DNA of 64,000 nt from Bacillus sp. ISL-45. GTDB lineage: Bacteria; Bacillota; Bacilli; Bacillales; Cytobacillaceae. Below, piece by piece: positions 36,740-45,952 of the stretch. The position numbers were made by a program, and so were the translations under genes. The DNA lies in NCBI RefSeq assembly GCF_018613195.1, contig NZ_JAGGQQ010000024.1, forward strand, positions 1 through 64,000. The letters are read 5' to 3'. Numbering within the stretch: the first letter of the stretch is position 1; each line of letters starts with the position of its first letter. The notes below the pieces were generated by a model. The model did no database searches. It was not told the DNA's origin and was given only the letters and a program-made list of their open reading frames with translations.

Positions 36740-38557
36740 CTATTGATAAGATTGTTCTAATTCATCAATCAATGAACCGACATAAGCAACTGCTTTTCGG
36801 ACCGGTTCCGGTGTGGACATATCCAATCCCGCATGCTTCAGCAAGTCGAGCGGTTTCATAGTGCCGCCCGCACGGAGCACCTCAAGCCAGCGGTCTACTG
36901 CAGGCTGTCCTTCTTCCTTGATCAGCTGTGATACGGCAGTCGAAGCAGTCAAACCTGCAGAGTATGTGTATGGATACAAGCCCATGTAGTAATGAGGCTG
37001 GCGCATCCAGGTCAGGCCGGCTCCTTCATCGATTTCCACTGTATCACCCCAGAAGCCTTTAAGGACTTCAGTTTTGATTTCAGTAAGTGTATTAGCCGTC
37101 AGTGCTTTGCCAGCTTCAGCATGGGCGTATACGCGGCGCTGGTACTCTGCCTCAAGCAGGTGCGTGACAAAGTTATGATAGTACGTTCCTAATAGCTGAA
37201 GAATGACCCATCGGCTCATCTGGGCATCATCTTTATTTTTTTCGAGAAGATGCTGTGCGAGAAGCATCTCATTCATTGTAGAAGGCGCTTCAATGAAGTA
37301 CATGGAAGGACGAACATTCATGATGCGCTGGTTTTGGTTCGCCAGGTAAAAATGCCCTGCATGACCAAACTCGTGAGCTAGTGTGAAGCAGCCACGCATA
37401 TTATCAGCCCATGTGATAAGGATATAAGGGTGTGAACCATAAGGGCTTGAGCAGAAAGCTCCAGTTGATTTGCCGACATTATCAGCGAGATCCACCCATC
37501 TCTCCTCAAAGCCTTTTTCAATCATGGCGGTATAATCAGGGCCCATTACTTTTAAGGACTCTGTGATCAGGTGGTGTGCTTCATCATAGGTGATGCTCGG
37601 ATCAAATTCTGGGTCAAAAGGAGCCTTCAGGTCACAGAACATCATTTTGTCCAGCCCCAGCACCTTCTTCTTTAACTTGGCGAAACGGCGCATATGCGGT
37701 GCCAGTTCCTTGTAAATGATATCGATTTGATTATTGTACATTTCCTGTGTTACCTGCTGCGGTTCCAAAAGCATATCGGTAACGGACTCATAATTCCTGA
37801 TCTTTGCGAGTGTAACCTGTTTTTTAACTTCAGTCGCATAAGTTGCAGCAATCGTATTTTTATATTGTTTAAGTGTGGAAACAAAGGATTCATATGCTTT
37901 TCTGCGGACATAGGTGTCAGGAGAAAATTCATATCGGCTTTCAAATACTGCAAAAGAGACTGGCAGTTCATTTCCCTCTTCATCCTGGATTGAAGAAAAC
38001 TGCATGTCCGCAAGCTTAGCCATTCCATAAATATTATAAGGAGCAGAATGGACCTCGCCAAGCGCAGCCAGCACCTCTTCTGTTTCAGGTGATAACTTAT
38101 GTTTTTTGGTTTCCAATAGTTCTGATAAGTTCTTTTTGAAGGGTTCCAGACCAGGTTCTTCCTGAAGAAATTCTTCTATTTTACCATCCTCGAAATTAAG
38201 TATTTCAGAGGAAATGAATGATAGAGCAGACAAAGCTTGTGTGCCAATGGCTGCTACTTTAGCGGAATTTGCCTGATTCACTGGGTCTGAGCCATCGGCA
38301 GATTGCTTCAGACTTGCGTATGTACGTACTTTTACAAGCTTTTTCGTCAGTTCTTCCTGAGCAGTAAGGCATTCCAGCAATGCCTTCGGTTTTGTATGCA
38401 GGCTGCCTTTAAAGCCGCTGAATTTTTTGACGTCCTCTTCAATCTCTTTCAGTTCAGCCTCCCACTCCTGGTCAGACAGGAATAAATCATCCAGGTTCCA
38501 AGTTTGATTAACAGGGACCTCAGAGCGTTCAAAACGCTTTTCAATTGTTTTTGTCAA
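36740..38557 (-). CDS. pepF: Oligoendopeptidase F
   Basis: PepF is a cytosolic M3-family zinc peptidase that cleaves peptides of about 7-17 residues. The 605-residue protein starts with RFERSEVPVNQTWNLDDLF, typical of the family. The zinc motif TLAHEFGHAGHF (HEFGH) lies near residue 390, and the later Glu ligand is in STMNEMLLAQ. GGAGGAG precedes the start on the minus strand. The gene converges on parMR. Confidence 0.95.
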   Translation of the reverse strand: MTKTIEKRFERSEVPVNQTWNLDDLFLSDQEWEAELKEIEEDVKKFSGFKGSLHTKPKALLECLTAQEELTKKLVKVRTYASLKQSADGSDPVNQANSAKVAAIGTQALSALSFISSEILNFEDGKIEEFLQEEPGLEPFKKNLSELLETKKHKLSPETEEVLAALGEVHSAPYNIYGMAKLADMQFSSIQDEEGNELPVSFAVFESRYEFSPDTYVRRKAYESFVSTLKQYKNTIAATYATEVKKQVTLAKIRNYESVTDMLLEPQQVTQEMYNNQIDIIYKELAPHMRRFAKLKKKVLGLDKMMFCDLKAPFDPEFDPSITYDEAHHLITESLKVMGPDYTAMIEKGFEERWVDLADNVGKSTGAFCSSPYGSHPYILITWADNMRGCFTLAHEFGHAGHFYLANQNQRIMNVRPSMYFIEAPSTMNEMLLAQHLLEKNKDDAQMSRWVILQLLGTYYHNFVTHLLEAEYQRRVYAHAEAGKALTANTLTEIKTEVLKGFWGDTVEIDEGAGLTWMRQPHYYMGLYPYTYSAGLTASTAVSQLIKEEGQPAVDRWLEVLRAGGTMKPLDLLKHAGLDMSTPEPVRKAVAYVGSLIDELEQSYQ

Positions 38558-38736
38558 ATGGATCTCCTCCTTTTATATGTTAATATTACTACGAAAATCG
38601 AAATAATTTAAGTCAAAGTTTAATTATTTTAATAATTTAAAAAATAAAGGGTTAATTGCATTAAATTCTCTGGAAAAGGTGTATTCTCTGGTTTATGATA
38701 ATTAATAAATTCAGAATTAATATAGGTGGGAGCCAG

Positions 38737-40359
38737 TTGATTATAGATTACCTAATTAATCTTTCAATGCTTTCTTTAATGGTCAGTACTCCTTTAGTAA
38801 TTCGGTCTTATTTAAATCTTAAACCACTTAAGCAATTACGGGTTTGGACAGGAATATACGCCGGGTTTGTTTCCACTGTCCTTGTTGTCCTATCTTTTCA
38901 GGATCAAGGCTATTCCTATGATATCCGCTATGCCGTGATTATTTTGGTCTTCGCTTATCTCGGACCAGGTGCAGGGCTGATTACCAGCACTTTTGCATTG
39001 GTTTCCAGGTTAATGGTATCTGAAAACTGGTTTCCGGCAATTGTTGGCTGGTTAGTGGTCATGACCGTATTTGTCGTTATTCATAAATTCACAGTGCATT
39101 TTCAGCCAGTCAAGAGGTATATGATCTTACTGGGTTCTTACATAGTCACTTATATTATTACTGTACCTATAGTTTTAAACGTAATTAGAGACAATCCAGT
39201 TTTTCATCTCCAATATTTACTGTTTGTATCAATAGGGGTCCTTGTTGGTGGATTATTAATAGAATCATATGAAAAGTTATATAGAGCAATCCAGGAACGA
39301 AAGAGGATGGAGCAGACACTGGAGGAAAGTGAATCCAAATACCGCCTCATTGCTGAGAATACATCCGATCTCATAATGGTAATGAATAAAGAGCATACCA
39401 TTAGTTATTTTTCTCCCTCTCATGAAATGGTTTTGGGATATAAGGTTCCCGAGCTCGAAAAAATAGAAATATGTAAGTTAATTCATTCGGATGATGTTTT
39501 GAATTTCAGGAATGCAATCACAAAAATCATGAAAGATAGAAAATCAAGGCCAGTGGAGTTCCGTTTCAAGCATATAAGTGGTAAATGGATAGATTTTGAG
39601 TCCCGCTGCATGCCTGTTATGAATGAGGCCCAATCAATTGAACACATTGTTATAATAAGCAGGGATATTTCTGAGCGCAAAAAATCTGAAGAGATTCTTT
39701 TGCAATCCGAAAAGCTATCGATTGTGGGGGAACTGGCAGCAGGGGTAGCCCATGAAATACGGAATCCTCTTACAACAATAAAGGGGTTTGTCCAGCTGTA
39801 TGGAAAAGAAAATGGGGCGAATGAAATAAACAGCTTGCTTCTAAGCGAACTAGAAAGAATTGAAACCATAACAAGTGAAATGCTTTCTTTAGGAAAACCA
39901 CAGGCTATCCAGCTAAACCAGGCAAATTTATGTGATTTAATCGATCATACAGTCGAATTCTTATCCCCGCAGGCCAATATGAAAAATATACAATTCAGCC
40001 GAAGTTATCTGGGTACAGATTTCTTCATAACATGTGAGAAAAACCAGATTAAACAAGTGTTCCTGAATATTTTTAAGAATGCAATGGAGGCAATGCCTAA
40101 CGGCGGTAATATTGATATTAAACTGCAAAAAGGGATAGACGGTGAATGTATTATTTCTGTACAAGATGACGGTTGCGGAATTCCAGAAGAATTACTTCCG
40201 CGCTTAGGGGAGCCATTTTACACATTGAAGGAGAAAGGGACGGGTCTCGGGTTGATGATTTGCCATAAAATCATTAAACAGCATAATGGGACGATTTCAT
40301 ATCATAGTAAACTAAACAATGGGACCTTAGTTGAAATAAAACTCCCCTTAACGAATTAA
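38737..40359 (+). CDS. Sporulation-type sensor histidine kinase (5TM-LYT, PAS)
   Basis: This membrane histidine kinase has a LytS-like five-helix sensor (about residues 5-190), a PAS domain (about 205-315), a HisKA domain with GVAHEIRNPLTTIKGF and an ATPase domain with GTGLGLMICHKI. The kinase core is of the KinA-E type that feeds the Spo0 phosphorelay. The TTG at 38737 has AGGTGGG six bases upstream and places the first membrane helix at the N-terminus; the ATG at 38695 would add 14 residues and has a poorer site. No response regulator is adjacent, in line with an orphan phosphorelay kinase. Confidence 0.82.
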   Translation: MIIDYLINLSMLSLMVSTPLVIRSYLNLKPLKQLRVWTGIYAGFVSTVLVVLSFQDQGYSYDIRYAVIILVFAYLGPGAGLITSTFALVSRLMVSENWFPAIVGWLVVMTVFVVIHKFTVHFQPVKRYMILLGSYIVTYIITVPIVLNVIRDNPVFHLQYLLFVSIGVLVGGLLIESYEKLYRAIQERKRMEQTLEESESKYRLIAENTSDLIMVMNKEHTISYFSPSHEMVLGYKVPELEKIEICKLIHSDDVLNFRNAITKIMKDRKSRPVEFRFKHISGKWIDFESRCMPVMNEAQSIEHIVIISRDISERKKSEEILLQSEKLSIVGELAAGVAHEIRNPLTTIKGFVQLYGKENGANEINSLLLSELERIETITSEMLSLGKPQAIQLNQANLCDLIDHTVEFLSPQANMKNIQFSRSYLGTDFFITCEKNQIKQVFLNIFKNAMEAMPNGGNIDIKLQKGIDGECIISVQDDGCGIPEELLPRLGEPFYTLKEKGTGLGLMICHKIIKQHNGTISYHSKLNNGTLVEIKLPLTN

Positions 40360-40382
40360 GAAGGTGGAGTAATAGTAAATAA

Positions 40383-40416
40383 AAGGAGGGTGGCAAATAA
40401 AAGCCATCCTCCTTCT
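40383..40416. terminator. Shared terminator of the kinase and MFS genes
   Basis: AAGGAGGGTGGC pairs with GCCATCCTCCTT. T-rich flanks on both sides suit both convergent genes. Confidence 0.75.
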
Positions 40417-40420
40417 TGTA

Positions 40421-41593
40421 TTATTGGTCTAACGAATGAGAAGTTTTTGTTCGTGCTTGATAGAATTGGTACAAAACCAGTGCAACCATTGATAACACAA
40501 TCCCCGAAATATAAGGCATTCCAATGGCAATCGAGAACAGCCATCCGCCTAATGGAGGTCCAATGATCCTGCCGAGGGAATCAAAGGATGAAAGCAAGCC
40601 AGTAGTGCCGCCATGACCGGTCGTCGATTTCTTTGTCAGTAATGAGGATACACTTGGGCGAATCAACCCATTTCCTATTCCAAAAATGGTCAGGAACAAT
40701 GCTGCAGTCCCAAATCCTTCTGTCAGGAGGATTAAACCGAAGCCCGCCGCAGAAATGATAATGCCCAGCTGGATGACAATGCCCTCGCCAAGCTTCTTAG
40801 TCAATTTGCCGACCAGGCCTCCCTGTACGATGGCTCCTGCCAGACCCATGATCATGAAAATATATCCTAATTCGACTGAACCCAGCCCAGCTTTTTCAGC
40901 AGCAAAGTAAGCAAAGGTTGCCTCAAGTCCGGACAGAGAAAGTGAAACGAACAGCTGGAGCAGGAATAACATGGAAAGCGGTCCGCTCAAAGCCTTCAGT
41001 AGTGAGGTTTTTTCCTTTTCCTGAATGCTGCGCTGTTCAGCTGAAAGCGATTCTTTCAAGATAAAAGTAACGAAAAGGAATGTAACCAGCGAAGTCGCTC
41101 CTGCAAGGTAAAAAGGAGTGCTCAGGCTGGATTGTGAAAAAACACCGCCGATTGCCGGGCCGAAAATAAATCCCAGTCCTACTGAAGCGCCGATGATTCC
41201 CATGCCTTTTCCGCGGTCTTCCTCAGATGTGATATCTGCGACATAGGCCATGACAGTCGGCATATTAGCCGAAGACAAAAATCCGCCAATGATCCTGGCC
41301 GCAAACAGCATCCAAAGCTCAGTGGAAAGGGCCATCAAGAAAAATGAAAGGGACAGCCCAAGTATGCCAATCATGATGACAGGCTTCCTGCCAATCCTGT
41401 CGGAGATTCGGCCCCACATTGGCGCGAATATGAACTGCATCAAGGAATAGACCGCCATCAACAATCCCAGCTGAGTGGGTGTTGCCCCGATTTCTTCAGC
41501 GTAAAAAGGGATGACTGGAATGATGATTCCAAAGCCGACCATTACGAGAAACATAACTAAAAATAAAATAGGCAGAGCCTTTTTGGTGTCCAT
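40421..41593 (-). CDS. MFS drug efflux transporter (TetA/NorA-like)
   Basis: The 390-residue protein has twelve membrane segments. It carries motif A of the drug:H+ antiporters in GRISDRIGRKPVIM and motif C-like GIIGASVGLGFIFGPAIGG, so it is probably a multidrug exporter of the 12-helix group. The ATG at 41593 is chosen because GGAG lies 11 bases upstream, while the GTG at 41605 abuts it. No regulator is adjacent. Confidence 0.85.
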   Translation of the reverse strand: MDTKKALPILFLVMFLVMVGFGIIIPVIPFYAEEIGATPTQLGLLMAVYSLMQFIFAPMWGRISDRIGRKPVIMIGILGLSLSFFLMALSTELWMLFAARIIGGFLSSANMPTVMAYVADITSEEDRGKGMGIIGASVGLGFIFGPAIGGVFSQSSLSTPFYLAGATSLVTFLFVTFILKESLSAEQRSIQEKEKTSLLKALSGPLSMLFLLQLFVSLSLSGLEATFAYFAAEKAGLGSVELGYIFMIMGLAGAIVQGGLVGKLTKKLGEGIVIQLGIIISAAGFGLILLTEGFGTAALFLTIFGIGNGLIRPSVSSLLTKKSTTGHGGTTGLLSSFDSLGRIIGPPLGGWLFSIAIGMPYISGIVLSMVALVLYQFYQARTKTSHSLDQ

Positions 41594-41803
41594 CTTTATA
41601 TTCACTCCATTATTTCAACAGTATCATTGCTGTAAGTACACATTAATAAAAATTATATCAGAAACCCCTAAGGTATAGCGAAAATAACTTTTCGAGTGTG
41701 GAAACTATTTTTAAAAAGGGTCGTTGACCTCTCCAGAAGATTAGCATCCGGTATTTTAGGATATATAATTAAAACTTTGAAATATACCGGAAGGAGTTAA
41801 GGT

Positions 41804-42274
41804 ATGAATTCAAAAACGAAACAGAAGTTCCTGAGCATAGGCAGTTTCACTCTTGGTTTTGGGTTTATGGGAGCGATGGACGGGATTATTTTTCATCAAT
41901 TGCTCCGGTGGCATAGCGTAGTCATGGAGACCAGCAGGCCGGGACAGATTTTCAGTGACGGGGTCTTTCATATCGGTGTGACAGTGGCTCTTGTGATTGG
42001 AGGAATCTTGTTATGGCTGGCAGGCCGGCCATCTGAAATATCGAGAGGCGTCAGCCGGCTAGTTGGCGGATTTTTAACCGGTGCAGGAATTTTTAATTTA
42101 GTGGAGGGTGTGGTGAATCACCATCTGTTGCAAATTCACCGGGTAAAACCAGGCGATCCCAATGCACTGATGTACGATCTCGGATTTCTGGCAATGGGCC
42201 TATTGCTAGTCATCATTGGAGAGGCACTGAGGAGGAAAAGGCCAGCTTCCGACAGCCATGCCGAGATCCATTAG
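41804..42274 (+). CDS. DUF2243 membrane protein
   Basis: This 156-residue protein matches DUF2243. It has four membrane segments and family-typical histidines in MDGIIFHQLLRWHS and VEGVVNHHLLQIHRV. In other bacteria DUF2243 genes often sit next to CtaG-type cytochrome oxidase assembly proteins, and metal binding has been suggested, but the role is unknown. GGAAGGAG precedes the ATG. Confidence 0.85.
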   Translation: MNSKTKQKFLSIGSFTLGFGFMGAMDGIIFHQLLRWHSVVMETSRPGQIFSDGVFHIGVTVALVIGGILLWLAGRPSEISRGVSRLVGGFLTGAGIFNLVEGVVNHHLLQIHRVKPGDPNALMYDLGFLAMGLLLVIIGEALRRKRPASDSHAEIH

Positions 42275-42285
42275 GAGGGGCATAA

Positions 42286-42378
42286 GTGTACAGGAGCATC
42301 AGTTTTATCGTCATTTTTTCCTTTGTCTCTATCATTCTCTATTTTCATAATCAAAATAGTCATACTAAATGCAAATAA
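42286..42378 (+). CDS. Possible 30-residue membrane peptide
   Basis: A short frame from GTG at 42286 encodes 30 residues, of which the first 20 are hydrophobic (SISFIVIFSFVSIILYF). TAGGAGGGG lies five bases upstream, a strong ribosome binding site. It directly follows the DUF2243 gene, so it may be a co-transcribed small membrane protein or the remnant of a lost partner gene. Confidence 0.35.
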   Translation: MYRSISFIVIFSFVSIILYFHNQNSHTKCK

Positions 42379-42508
42379 CCATGATATTTTGACTGTGGGG
42401 GGCCAGGAAATAGCATACAAAGAAAACTTTAAAGTGGAGTAGCTTTGAGTCTATCACTTAATTTCTGTAGAATGATATCAAGAATCTTTTACGGAAAAGG
42501 TGTAGGGA

Positions 42509-43636
42509 ATGAAAGCATATATCATCATTGGGGCTGGAATATTAGGCGCATCCACTGCCTATCACTTAGCGAAGGAAGGCAAGAAGGTAACAATCATTGA
42601 CCGTGGGGAACCAGGACAAGCGACGGATGCAGCCGCTGGAATCATTTGTCCTTGGCTGACCCAGCGCAGGAATAAGGCATGGTATTTCCTCGCAAAGAAT
42701 GGAGCGGCCTTTTACCCAGCTCTTATTAAACAGCTTGAAGAGGACGGCGAGCTGGAGACGGGCTATCAGCGTGTAGGTGCAATCAGCCTTCATTCCGATC
42801 ATGAAAAACTTGCGAAAATGGAAGATAGAGTGATGATCAGGCGGGAAGAAGCACCGGAAATCGGAGAGATCAGGCAGCTGGATCAGCAAGTAACGAATGA
42901 GCTTTTCCCGCCCTTATCAGAAGAGTATGCTTCTGTGCATGTAACCGGCGGGGCTCGCGTAAATGGACGCTTGTTGCGGGATGCTCTTCTGAATGCTGCA
43001 CAAAAACATGGTGCTTCAGTCGTAAAGGGAGATGCCCAATTAGACTCCTCCGGTGAAAAAGTGACGGGTGTAAAAGCAGGAGACACAAGATATGACGCGG
43101 ACAGCATCATCCTAACTGCGGGGGCATGGGCACCTGAGCTGCTGGAACCGCTTGGTATCAAGCTGAGCATCTCTCCTCAAAAAGCTCAAATCATCCATCT
43201 AATGCTTGAGGATACAGAGACCGGGGGCTGGCCCGTCGTCATGCCTCCTAATAACCAGTACATTCTTGCTTTCGATGGAGGCAGGGTTGTCATTGGAGCA
43301 ACCCATGAAGACGAGCAGGGATTTGATACCCGGCCGACTCTTGGAGGCATGCATGAAATCATCGATAAAGGACTGACAGTCGCACCTGGCCTGGCAGATG
43401 CAACCTATCTCGAAACAAAAGTGGGTTTCCGTCCAGTCGCTCCGAATTTCCTGCCGATCATAGGGGCTGTCCCGGGCTATGAAAATCTTTTCCTGGCAAA
43501 TGGATTGGGAGCATCAGGCCTGACAGTCGGACCCTATCTAGGTGCCCAGTTAGCCAAACTGGCAGCAGGTGAAGACCTCGAATTAGACCTTGAGCAATAT
43601 GACGTCTTGGCAGCCATCAGCGGCACTATTTCCTAG
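42509..43636 (+). CDS. FAD-dependent oxidoreductase of the DAO family
   Basis: The 375-residue flavoprotein belongs to the D-amino-acid oxidase / glycine oxidase / DadA superfamily. The FAD-binding start is IIGAGILGASTAYHLAKEG, and the C-terminal FAD motif is in FLANGLGASGLTVGPYLG. It probably oxidises an amino acid or another amine; the substrate cannot be read from sequence. AAAAGGTG upstream gives the ribosome binding site. It is monocistronic. Confidence 0.85.
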   Translation: MKAYIIIGAGILGASTAYHLAKEGKKVTIIDRGEPGQATDAAAGIICPWLTQRRNKAWYFLAKNGAAFYPALIKQLEEDGELETGYQRVGAISLHSDHEKLAKMEDRVMIRREEAPEIGEIRQLDQQVTNELFPPLSEEYASVHVTGGARVNGRLLRDALLNAAQKHGASVVKGDAQLDSSGEKVTGVKAGDTRYDADSIILTAGAWAPELLEPLGIKLSISPQKAQIIHLMLEDTETGGWPVVMPPNNQYILAFDGGRVVIGATHEDEQGFDTRPTLGGMHEIIDKGLTVAPGLADATYLETKVGFRPVAPNFLPIIGAVPGYENLFLANGLGASGLTVGPYLGAQLAKLAAGEDLELDLEQYDVLAAISGTIS

Positions 43637-43642
43637 GCAATG

Positions 43643-43683
43643 AAAAAAGCACAAGTGCCTTGTTCAGCCAGACAAGCGCTGGA
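43643..43683 (+). repeat. Interspersed repeat, short fragment
   Basis: The block AGTGCCTTGTTCAGCC followed by GACAAGCGCTGGAG matches the first 40 bases of the element at 30675, with several substitutions. Confidence 0.6.
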
Positions 43684-43737
43684 GTTTGATTAAGCAAACG
43701 TATTTAGTTGTCCGCAACAATTACTGATGGACATGAA

Positions 43738-43786
43738 TAAGCAAGCAGGAAAACCTCTGAATAGAGGTGCCCTGCTTGCTTTTTTG
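43738..43786 (+). terminator. Terminator of the DAO-family gene
   Basis: AAGCAAGCAGG pairs with CCTGCTTGCTT around an inner hairpin and is followed by T residues. Confidence 0.85.
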
Positions 43787-43954
43787 TGTGTTGGAAACAA
43801 GGGAAGCAGACTTTGTATGCCCGGAATAATAGAGACTTACCAAAAAAATATTCATAAGAAAGCAAATAAATCGCTTTATAGCGGGTATAACACTAAGACA
43901 TCAAATAAAGCTTATTTATCAGTGTTTAGTATATAGCAGGAAGGAGTCAACATC

Positions 43955-44803
43955 ATGCAATGGAAAGGCAGAAGAGCGAGCAGCAACGTGGAAGACAGGA
44001 GAGGAGCGGGCGGCGGAGGCATGCTCATGGGCGGCGGCCTTGGCGGTATTATCTTATTAGTGATCATGACATTCCTTGGCGGAGGCGATATGGGGGATGT
44101 CGTCAATAATATGACGAACGGCGGAAACCAGTCTCCTGCTCCTTATGAGCAGACAGCCGAGGAAGAGGAGCTTGCCCAATTTGTTTCAGTAGTCCTTGCC
44201 GATACAGAGGAAGTATGGTCCGAGGTATTTGCGGAACAGGGCATGGAGTATCAAGAGCCAACACTTGTTTTGTATTCCGGCAGTGTCCAGTCAGCCTGTG
44301 GAATGGCTGGATCGCAGGTAGGCCCATTTTATTGTCCGGGTGATCAGAAACTTTATATTGACCTCAGTTTTTATAAAGAACTTCAAACAAAATTCAAGGC
44401 GCCTGGTGACTTTGCGATGGCCTATGTTGTCGCCCATGAGGTAGGACACCATGTGCAAACATTACTGGGAACAACCGATAAGCTGAATTCACTGCGCGGT
44501 CGTTTGGATCAGACAGAATTCAATAAATATCAAGTTCGTTTTGAGCTTCAGGCCGATTATTTAGCAGGCGTATGGGCTCACCATGCACAGGGAATGGGTG
44601 TAGTCGAAGAAGGTGACCTGGAGGAAGCGATGAATGCTGCCAGTGCGGTAGGAGATGATACGATTCAGAAGCGTTCCCAGGGCTATGTCGTGCCGGAAAG
44701 CTTCACACACGGAACGTCAGAGCAAAGGAAAAGCTGGTTCTATAAAGGCTATAAAGCTGGCAATCTTGAACAAGGAGATACGTTTAACACAAGAGAATTT
44801 TAG
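43955..44803 (+). CDS. Neutral zinc metallopeptidase (YpfJ-like)
   Basis: This 282-residue protein belongs to the putative neutral zinc metallopeptidase family (YpfJ). It has a positively charged N-terminus, one membrane segment (about residues 25-45) and an external domain with the zinc motif VVAHEVGHHVQ. The third ligand is likely in ELQADYLAGVWAHH. A GRRASSNVEDRRG start is typical of the family. Its substrates are unknown. Confidence 0.9.
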   Translation: MQWKGRRASSNVEDRRGAGGGGMLMGGGLGGIILLVIMTFLGGGDMGDVVNNMTNGGNQSPAPYEQTAEEEELAQFVSVVLADTEEVWSEVFAEQGMEYQEPTLVLYSGSVQSACGMAGSQVGPFYCPGDQKLYIDLSFYKELQTKFKAPGDFAMAYVVAHEVGHHVQTLLGTTDKLNSLRGRLDQTEFNKYQVRFELQADYLAGVWAHHAQGMGVVEEGDLEEAMNAASAVGDDTIQKRSQGYVVPESFTHGTSEQRKSWFYKGYKAGNLEQGDTFNTREF

Positions 44804-44916
44804 GTAGAGATAAGCATAGGCCATTTTGGCTCATGCCATCATAGGAACAAATGTGGTGGGCACTTCACTTTTAAAAGTATACTTCAATACGATAAAAGAA
44901 AGGAGCAGATTCCATA

Positions 44917-45414
44917 ATGGGAACACAAATACAATCATTTTTTGCACAGGACACAGGTGATATTCCCAACAATCCGACATTGCCGGTCATTGTCTATCAG
45001 GGTGTTTTTGACGATAACTTAAGCATGGAGGAACAATTCGAGCAGCATAATTGGACAGGCACATGGACGGGTGATATTTACGATTACCATCACTATCATA
45101 CCAACACCCATGAAGTGCTCGGCGTAAAGTCAGGCAGCGCAACCGTGCAAGTTGGCGGTGACAGCGGAGAACGACTCGAGCTTAAAGCGGGTGATGTAAT
45201 TGTCCTTCCGGCGGGAACCGGCCACAAGAAAATTGACAGCAGCCAGGACTTTGCGGTCGTAGGTGCCTATCCAAATGGACGGAATCCTGATTTGAAAAAA
45301 GAGGATCCTGGCACCAGGGCACAGGCGCTCTCACAAATTAAAAACGTACCCGTACCAGAGACAGACCCGGTTTACGGTGAAACAGGACCCCTGCTTCATA
45401 AATGGGTGAAATAA
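44917..45414 (+). CDS. Cupin protein (YjlB-like)
   Basis: This 165-residue cytosolic protein has a single cupin barrel. Metal ligands are visible in YHTNTHEVLGV and in AGTGHKKI. It matches the YjlB family of bacilli, for which no function is established. GAAAGGAGCAG precedes the ATG at 44917, and a strong terminator follows. Confidence 0.82.
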   Translation: MGTQIQSFFAQDTGDIPNNPTLPVIVYQGVFDDNLSMEEQFEQHNWTGTWTGDIYDYHHYHTNTHEVLGVKSGSATVQVGGDSGERLELKAGDVIVLPAGTGHKKIDSSQDFAVVGAYPNGRNPDLKKEDPGTRAQALSQIKNVPVPETDPVYGETGPLLHKWVK

Positions 45415-45425
45415 TAGTTAGGAAG

Positions 45426-45468
45426 AAAGGCAGCAGCTTGGTGATAGAACCAGGCTGCTGCCTTTGTT
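45426..45468 (+). terminator. Terminator of the cupin gene
   Basis: AAAGGCAGCAGCTTGGT pairs with ACCAGGCTGCTGCCTTT and is followed by T residues. Confidence 0.9.
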
Positions 45469-45491
45469 TTTCTGGCAAATTTGTTTTATTA

Positions 45492-45511
45492 TATACCTAT
45501 TAGGGTATAAT
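45492..45511 (+). promoter_or_regulatory. CsoR/CstR-like operator at the DsrE promoter
   Basis: TATACCTATTAGGGTATA at 45492-45509 is a near-perfect palindrome of the kind bound by CsoR-family repressors. It overlaps the -10 element TATAAT at 45506-45511, where it would block transcription. The CsoR-family member CstR senses persulfide, which fits the sulfur-linked genes downstream. Confidence 0.6.
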
Positions 45512-45588
45512 ATAGTGGTAAGATTTATCCACCATTTGGACAACATAATTAGTTGTAGAAATAAACGAGCTGAAGGAAGGGAAGCCAC

Positions 45589-45936
45589 ATGGCAAATAAG
45601 AAATTTGTTTACTTCGTTTCATTGAGTTCCAATGTCCCCTACGTTTTAAAAAAAGCGCTCAAAAACGCTGAGGAAGAGAACGAGGTATCGATTTTCTTTG
45701 ATTTAGATGGAGCCCGAGTCCTGGACAAACGGTATGTGAAGATCATGGAGAGAACCCACAATATGGATTTGCAAAAACTAATGCAGCAGGCATTAGATTC
45801 GGGAATTAAATTTTTTGGATGTCAGATGAATGTGCTGATCGCTGACGGACTGGAACTGGTTGATGGTGCCGAACTGTCAGGTGTTGCAACTTTTTTAGAG
45901 AACGCCTACCAGGCAGATGCAGTGCTAAGTTACTAA
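45589..45936 (+). CDS. DsrE-family protein 1
   Basis: The 115-residue protein has the DsrE/DsrF-like fold. Related proteins carry or transfer sulfur through a conserved cysteine. Here a cysteine occurs in IKFFGCQMNVLIADGLEL, the position used by DsrE/TusD-type proteins. GAAGGAAGGGAAGC precedes the ATG. The next gene, 16 bp downstream, is a paralogue, and a CstR-like operator lies upstream, so a persulfide role is likely. Confidence 0.8.
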   Translation: MANKKFVYFVSLSSNVPYVLKKALKNAEEENEVSIFFDLDGARVLDKRYVKIMERTHNMDLQKLMQQALDSGIKFFGCQMNVLIADGLELVDGAELSGVATFLENAYQADAVLSY

Positions 45937-45952
45937 TGGAGGGGAAGAGCTG

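Noticed and set aside
38695-38736. ATG at 38695 as the start of the sensor kinase
   Set aside because: It has a poor ribosome binding site and adds 14 polar residues before the first membrane helix; the TTG at 38737 is better placed, though not proven.
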